Shown in pieces: positions 58,574-64,000 of a DNA stretch of 64,000 nt (positions are counted from its first letter, which is position 1; each line of letters starts with the position of its first letter). Under the pieces are notes generated by a model that saw nothing but the letters and a program-made list of their open reading frames with translations, ran no database searches and was not told where the DNA came from. The stretch covers positions 1-64,000 of the forward strand of contig PWMF01000034.1 of assembly GCA_003559215.1 (NCBI GenBank). The letters are read 5' to 3'. The DNA comes from Natrialbaceae archaeon (GTDB lineage Archaea; Halobacteriota; Halobacteria; Halobacteriales; Natrialbaceae). The position numbers and the translations under genes were made by a program.

Positions 58574-61105
58574 TTAGCTCCGGATGCGGTCGTTCTCGGG
58601 GTCGAACAGCGGCTCGCTGCCGGCGACCTCGACGGTAACGGGATACTGCTGGCCCATGTACTCGACCGCGAGCTCTCGGCCCTCCTCGGCGTACTCCGGC
58701 GGGAGGTACGCCATCAGGAGGTGTTTCCCGACGGTCGGGCCGGTTCCCGCGCTGGTGACGTAGGACTCGCGGCCCTCCTCGTCGACGATCACCTCGCCGT
58801 CGTCGTCCAGGACGGGCTCGCCGCCGAGCATGAATCGGGGCTCGCCGCCGTCGGGCGCGTGGTCGGCCACGGAGAGGGTACACAGCGTCGCCGCGTTCTC
58901 GGTCTCGACGGCCTCCGCGTAGGCGTCCTTCCCGACGAAGTCGGCGTCCTTGATGCCGTGGAACGAAAGCCCGGCCTCCGAGGGGTCGTACTCGAGTTCG
59001 AGCTCGTGGCCGTGGAGGCGGTACCCCTTCTCCATGCGGCCGGTGGTGCCGTAGACGCCCATCCCGACGGGACGGATGTCGTGGTCCTCGCCGGCCTCCT
59101 CGATCAGGTCCCAGAGCCGTCGGCCCTGGCCCATCGGTGCGTAGAGCTCCCAGCCGCGCTCGCCGACGTACGACAGCCGCATCGCCCAGGCGTCGACCTC
59201 GCCGACGGTGACCTCCTGGGCGGTGTAGGGCGGAAACGCCTCGTGGGAGACGTCCTCCTCGGCGGCCGACTGGAGTACCTCGCGCGCGTTCGGTCCCCAG
59301 ACGCCCAGCGTACACAGCGACTCGGAGTTGTCGATCATCGTGACGTCGGCGTCCGCAGGAACGTGGCTTCCGAACCAGGCCCGGTCGGAGCCCGCGGCGG
59401 CCCCGCCCGTGATCAGCCGGAAGTGATCGGGTCCGAGTCGGGCGATCGTCAGGTCCGAGACGAAGCCGCCGTTTTCCGCCAGGATCGGCGTGTACACCGT
59501 CTTCCCGACGTCGACGTCGATCCGGCCGACCGCCATTCCCTCGAGGAATCCGCAGGCGTCCTCGCCCCGGAAGTCGAAGATGCCGAAACCCATGTCCCCG
59601 ACCATCGCGACCTCGTCGCGCATGTGGAGGTGTTCGGCCAGGATAATCGGCGACCACCACCGCGAGTCCCACTCGTTGGGCCGTCGCAGGTCCTCGAGCT
59701 CCTCGTCGTAGCGCTCGAGGAGGTCCTCGTTGGACTCGTACCACTGGGGACGCTCCCAGCCGGCGGCCTCGAAGAACCGGGCACCGAGATCGTCCTGGCG
59801 GTCGTAGAACGGGCTGGTCCGTAGCGGACGGGAGCTCTGCCACTGCTCGTGGGGGTGGACGATGCCGTAGATCTTCTGGAACCCCTCGTGGGCGCGGTTC
59901 TTGACGAACCGCCTCGAGGTGCCGTACTCGTAGAAGCGGTTGACGTCCGAGCCGTGGAGGTCGATATCGGACCAGCCACGGGTCATCCACTGGGCGACAG
60001 CCTCGCCGACCGCGGGGGCCTCCTTGATCCAGACCGCGGCGCAGGACCACAGCCCCTCGACGTCCTGGAGCGGGCCCAGCAGCGGGGCGCCGTCGGGGGT
60101 GACCGACAGCAGCCCGTCGATCTCGTGTCGGACGCCAGCCTCGGGGTCGTCGAGCAGTTCGGGAACCATCTCGAGGGCGTCGTGCATCGACTGTTCGAAC
60201 GCGTCGTCGGTCAGCGGCGGCTGCGTCGGCGACAGCGGCGCCTCGTCGATCGAGGGGATCTCGTCGACGTCCCAGAGAATCGGGCGGTGCTGGTAGGAGC
60301 CGACCTCGAGGTCGTTGCCGTGCTGGCGCTCGTACATCTGGGTGTCCATGTCGCGGAGGACCGGGAAGGAGATCTCGCCCTCGTAGTCCTCGAAAAACGA
60401 GATCGGGCCGACGCTGACCATCTGGTGGACCGCCGGCGTCAGCGGGATCTCGACGCCGGCCATCGCGGCGATCTTCGGGCTCCAGAGCCCGCAGGCGATG
60501 GCGACCTCGTCGGCCTCGACGGTGCCCCGATCGGTCTCGACCGCGCTGATCGCGCCGTCCTCGACGTGGAGGTCGAGTACCGCCGTGTTCGGCGACACCG
60601 TCAGTCCGCCGTCGGTGTACTCGTCGGCGCGCGCCCGCATCACCTCGCCGGCCCGCAGCGGGTCACAGGTCCCCGCACCCGGGCTGTAGAACCCGCCCTC
60701 GATCAGGTCGGTGTTAGCGTACGGCACCATCTCCTCGACCTCCTCGACCGAGAGCAGCCGCCCGGGCTCGCCCCAGGCCTTCGCGGACTGGACGCGGCGT
60801 TCGAGCTCCGCCATGCGCTCTTCGGTCCGGGCGACCTCGATTCCCCCGCTGTTGGTGAAGGTGTCCATGTCCTCGTACTGCTCGATGCTCCGACGGGTGA
60901 GGTGGGTTATCTCCTTGGAGTGTTCGACCGGCATCAGGAAGTTCGACGCGTGACCGGTCGAGCCGCCGGGATCCGGCAGCGGACCCTTGTCCAGCAACAG
61001 GATGTCCTCCCGACCCTGCTTCGCGAGGTGGTACGCGAGACTGTTGCCGACGACTCCCGCACCGATGACGACGGTGCCCGCACTCGAGGGGAACGCGTCG
61101 CTCAT
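58574..61105 (-). CDS. Dimethylglycine/sarcosine dehydrogenase-like FAD oxidoreductase with C-terminal GcvT-type THF-binding domain
   Basis: N-terminal TVVIGAGVVGNSLAYHLAKQGREDILLLDKG DAO fold; C-terminal aminomethyltransferase region (MRLSYVGERGWELYAP, GTTGRMEKGYRLHGHEL). Confidence 0.92.
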   Translation of the reverse strand: MSDAFPSSAGTVVIGAGVVGNSLAYHLAKQGREDILLLDKGPLPDPGGSTGHASNFLMPVEHSKEITHLTRRSIEQYEDMDTFTNSGGIEVARTEERMAELERRVQSAKAWGEPGRLLSVEEVEEMVPYANTDLIEGGFYSPGAGTCDPLRAGEVMRARADEYTDGGLTVSPNTAVLDLHVEDGAISAVETDRGTVEADEVAIACGLWSPKIAAMAGVEIPLTPAVHQMVSVGPISFFEDYEGEISFPVLRDMDTQMYERQHGNDLEVGSYQHRPILWDVDEIPSIDEAPLSPTQPPLTDDAFEQSMHDALEMVPELLDDPEAGVRHEIDGLLSVTPDGAPLLGPLQDVEGLWSCAAVWIKEAPAVGEAVAQWMTRGWSDIDLHGSDVNRFYEYGTSRRFVKNRAHEGFQKIYGIVHPHEQWQSSRPLRTSPFYDRQDDLGARFFEAAGWERPQWYESNEDLLERYDEELEDLRRPNEWDSRWWSPIILAEHLHMRDEVAMVGDMGFGIFDFRGEDACGFLEGMAVGRIDVDVGKTVYTPILAENGGFVSDLTIARLGPDHFRLITGGAAAGSDRAWFGSHVPADADVTMIDNSESLCTLGVWGPNAREVLQSAAEEDVSHEAFPPYTAQEVTVGEVDAWAMRLSYVGERGWELYAPMGQGRRLWDLIEEAGEDHDIRPVGMGVYGTTGRMEKGYRLHGHELELEYDPSEAGLSFHGIKDADFVGKDAYAEAVETENAATLCTLSVADHAPDGGEPRFMLGGEPVLDDDGEVIVDEEGRESYVTSAGTGPTVGKHLLMAYLPPEYAEEGRELAVEYMGQQYPVTVEVAGSEPLFDPENDRIRS

Positions 61106-61413
61106 CTCCGATCGCCTCCCTCGAGACCGTCCCTCGGACTCCCGTTCGGATGCTGCCCATTCGGCACATGCATGTTGTTATCTATCATACTACGACCTAG
61201 TATCCTGTCAACGATACCCAGGATATTAAATTCCCGTAATAGGCGCGAGTACGCCGAGTTACGGGCGAACCAGTTCGGTCGGAACCCCCATGGTTGAGTA
61301 CCGAGCCGCAGGTCGACGCGTCGGCCGAGCCCGGTTTGGGTCGGGATCTCGTCGTATCCGGAACGCTATACGTGAGCTAACACTTATCACGGCTTCGAGA
61401 AAAGGTATGCTAG

Positions 61414-63129
61414 ATGACGGATTTGAACCAGGACGGGGCGATCCCGACCGACTACGAGATCGCACAGAACACCGAGAAGCATCCGATCGCCGACGTCGTC
61501 GAGCCGTACGGGCTCGCGGAGGCGGACCTCGAGCCGATCGGCGACTACAAGGCGAAGGTCTCCTTCGAGGCGATCGAGCGGCTCCGAAACGAACGATCGG
61601 ACGACGGGAAGCTGATCCTCGTCACGGGGATGACGCCGACGCCGCTGGGCGAGGGAAAGACGGTGACGACGGTCGGGCTCGGGCAGGCGTTCAACCGGAT
61701 CGACCGCGACGCGCTGGTCGCGATCCGGGAGCCGTCGCTGGGGCCGGTCTTCGGCGTGAAAGGCGGCGCCGCGGGTGGGGGGTACTCCCAGGTGCTCCCG
61801 ATGGAGGACATCAACCTCCACTTCACGGGCGATCTCCACGCGCTCACCTCGGCACACAATCTGATCTCGACGATGCTCGACAACCACATCAAGCAGGGCA
61901 ACGAGCTCGATATCGCGGTCAACTGGGTCAACTGGCCCCGCGCGATCGACATGAACGATCGGGTCCTCCGGGAGACCGTGATCGGCCTGGGCGGCGAGGT
62001 CACCGGAGTCCCCCGTGAGGACGGTTTCATCCTGACGGCGGCCTCCGAGATGATGGCCGTGCTCTGTCTCGCGGACGGCCTCGAGGACCTCAAGGCCCGC
62101 ATCGGTCGGATCATCGTCGCCTACGACGAGGCGGGCGAGCCGATCACGGTCGACGACATCGGCGCGACCGACGCCGCAGCCATCCTGCTGAAGGACGCGC
62201 TCAAACCCAACGTCGTCCAGACGATCGAAGGGACGCCCGCGTTCGTCCACGGCGGTCCCTTCGCGAACATCGCCCACGGGACCAACTCGCTGATCGCCGA
62301 CGAGGTCGCGGCCCACCTCTCGGAGTACCTCGTCACCGAGGCCGGCTTCGGCTCCGATCTGGGCGCCGAGAAGTTCATGAACATCGTCTGCCGGTTCGGC
62401 GAGATGGAGCCCGACGCGGTCACCCTCGTCGCGTCGGTCCGGGCGCTGAAGTATCACGGCCAGGATATGTGGCCGCCGAACCTCGAGGAGTTAGAAGACG
62501 AGAACGTCGAGGCCGTCGAGCGCGGGCTCGAGAACCTCGATAAACACGTCGCGAACCTCCGGAAGTTCGGCGTCCCCGTCGTCGTCGCACTCAACCGCTT
62601 CCCGGACGACGCCGACGCGGAGGTCGAGGCCGTCCTCGAGCACTGCGAGACGGAACTCGAGGTTCGGGCCGCAGAGTCGACGGTGTTCAGCGACGGCGGC
62701 GAGGGCGGCGTCGACCTCGCCGAGAGCCTCGTCGACGCGGCCGAAACCGAGTCGTCGTTCGAGCCGCTGTACGACCTCGACGTGTCGATCGAGGAGAAGA
62801 CCGAGACCGTCGCAACCGAGATCTACGGCGCCGACGGCGTCGAGTACCACAGCGACGCCGAGAGCGACATCGAACGGCTCACCGAGCACGGGTTCGACGA
62901 CGTGCCGATCTGTATCTCGAAGACGTTTCACTCGCTGAGCGACGACGCCAGCCGCAAGGGCGTCCCTGAGGACTGGACCCTCGAGGTCAACGAGGTCTAC
63001 CCCTCCGCGGGCGCGGGCTTTCTCGTCGTGTTGACCGCGGACGTGCTCACCCTGCCCGGCCTCCCCGAGGAGCCGGCAGCCGCGAACATGGAACTGCACC
63101 CGGACGGAAGCATCGACGGGCTGTTCTGA
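61414..63129 (+). CDS. fhs: Formate--tetrahydrofolate ligase
   Basis: TPLGEGKTVTTVGLGQAFNRI, REPSLGPVFGVKGGAAGGGYSQVLPMEDINLHFTGD. Confidence 0.97.
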   Translation: MTDLNQDGAIPTDYEIAQNTEKHPIADVVEPYGLAEADLEPIGDYKAKVSFEAIERLRNERSDDGKLILVTGMTPTPLGEGKTVTTVGLGQAFNRIDRDALVAIREPSLGPVFGVKGGAAGGGYSQVLPMEDINLHFTGDLHALTSAHNLISTMLDNHIKQGNELDIAVNWVNWPRAIDMNDRVLRETVIGLGGEVTGVPREDGFILTAASEMMAVLCLADGLEDLKARIGRIIVAYDEAGEPITVDDIGATDAAAILLKDALKPNVVQTIEGTPAFVHGGPFANIAHGTNSLIADEVAAHLSEYLVTEAGFGSDLGAEKFMNIVCRFGEMEPDAVTLVASVRALKYHGQDMWPPNLEELEDENVEAVERGLENLDKHVANLRKFGVPVVVALNRFPDDADAEVEAVLEHCETELEVRAAESTVFSDGGEGGVDLAESLVDAAETESSFEPLYDLDVSIEEKTETVATEIYGADGVEYHSDAESDIERLTEHGFDDVPICISKTFHSLSDDASRKGVPEDWTLEVNEVYPSAGAGFLVVLTADVLTLPGLPEEPAAANMELHPDGSIDGLF

Positions 63130-63135
63130 ACCGGC

Positions 63136-63708
63136 TTACGTCCCCGCTTCCGACCGGCGACCGAGCAGCCACAGCGCGCGATAGCAGTCCCACAGTTCGC
63201 AGTCACAGCGGTCGGCCACCGCTCGACAGCGATCGAGGTAGCGCTCGTAGTCCTCGGCGCCGGGCGCCTCGGGGTACGGTTCCTCGAGTTCCCCGTGTTC
63301 GCGTAACACCGTCCACTCGCGGGCGCTCATCACCAGGTACCGGTCGGGCTCGAGGAACTGCAGGAACGCCGTCCCGACCGACAGGTCGACGCCCTCGAGC
63401 GCCGTCAGCGCCTCGAGTTTCGCGGCCGTCGTCTCGGCCTCGAGCGCGCCCTCGATCGCCGCCTCGAGGGCCTCGAACTCGTTGTCGCCGAACCGTTCCT
63501 CGGCGGCGCGCCGTTTCGCGTCGGGGTACCGACCGAGGAAGCGCCGGAAGTGCCACTGGACGATCCACTCGACGTCGCGCCAGCCGTACGATCCCTCCGC
63601 GAGCGTCGCGGGCAACAGCTCGCGGTGTTCGTCCTCGACGGCCGCGAGCGGCTGTTCGTCCGGGTACTCGCCGGCGAGTTCTGCCACCGTATCCGAGGAG
63701 AGAGCCAT
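63136..63708 (-). CDS. Conserved hypothetical protein
   Basis: MALSSDTVAELAGEYPDEQPLAAVEDEHRELLPATLAEGSYGWRDVEWIVQWHFRRFLG...; coding-like composition. Confidence 0.75.
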   Translation of the reverse strand: MALSSDTVAELAGEYPDEQPLAAVEDEHRELLPATLAEGSYGWRDVEWIVQWHFRRFLGRYPDAKRRAAEERFGDNEFEALEAAIEGALEAETTAAKLEALTALEGVDLSVGTAFLQFLEPDRYLVMSAREWTVLREHGELEEPYPEAPGAEDYERYLDRCRAVADRCDCELWDCYRALWLLGRRSEAGT

Positions 63709-63830
63709 CGTCGGTCGGTTATCCGCCCGGCAGTGTGAACGTTTCCCTCACGGGAGCGGGAGAAACTTTCATACCTCGTCGAGGGAAACGGTACAGTAGA
63801 TCATGAGTAGCACCCGCACAGGTGATTCCG

Positions 63831-64000
63831 ATGGCGACTGAGGAATCCGAGCCCGTCAAGACGATCTGTCCGTACTGCGGCGTCGGCTGCGGTATCCAGG
63901 TCAACCAGGGCGAGGAACCCGGCGACGTACAGTTCATGCCCTGGGGCGACGCCCCGGTCAACGAGGGACGGATCTGTATCAAGGGCGGCGCGGCGACGGA
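63831..64000 (+). CDS. fdhF: Molybdopterin formate dehydrogenase alpha subunit, 5' part (runs off window)
   Basis: MATEESEPVKTICPYCGVGCGIQVNQGEEPGDVQFMPWGDAPVNEGRICIKGGAAT: N-terminal [4Fe-4S] motif. Confidence 0.85.
   Translation, partial: MATEESEPVKTICPYCGVGCGIQVNQGEEPGDVQFMPWGDAPVNEGRICIKGGAAT

Overview
The window is a GC-rich haloarchaeal chromosome segment. It is mostly densely packed core and metabolic genes with short, often leaderless-type promoters, and two tRNA genes lie on the minus strand. Main blocks, in order: TFB 3' end and small conserved proteins; DNA glycosylase; acylphosphatase; Nnr and MoaC; a PHA cluster (phaB-C-E-P-R, with phaJ divergent); GlmM-type mutase; a BMP-family nucleoside ABC importer with cytidine deaminase, RDD protein and uridine phosphorylase; MscS channel plus DacZ-type diadenylate cyclase; an orphan HsdR_N-like protein beside tRNA-Leu(UAG); TFB-like mini-protein; CoaD; MaeB-type malic enzyme; PQQ-propeller lipoprotein; rpS8e; a pst phosphate locus with an arsenic-type cluster inserted before phoU; a FixA/B/CX flavoprotein operon; bactofilin/halofilin-like protein; HGPRTase; LeuA/CimA-like synthase; an orphan Fe-S subunit; two accessory regulators beside tRNA-Ser(CGA); MoxR; Ppc; and a one-carbon cluster (EtfAB, dimethylglycine/sarcosine dehydrogenase-like enzyme, FTHFS, FdhF start). 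The observation I rate highest is a repeated architecture directly downstream of both tRNA genes. Each unit carries a copy of the local tRNA 3' end, a hairpin with a shared core (CTCGCTTCGCTCG..tgctgcg) closed by an inverted copy of the T-arm, and a second strong hairpin ending at or 2 nt from the tRNA 3' end. tRNA-Ser has two tandem units and tRNA-Leu has one. Other items: an arsR interrupted by an in-frame TGA, a Tat-lipoprotein frame without a start codon, a candidate 29-aa leader ORF before the LeuA-like gene, and several unassigned hairpins. All calls come from reading the sequence and supplied ORFs; no database search was run.
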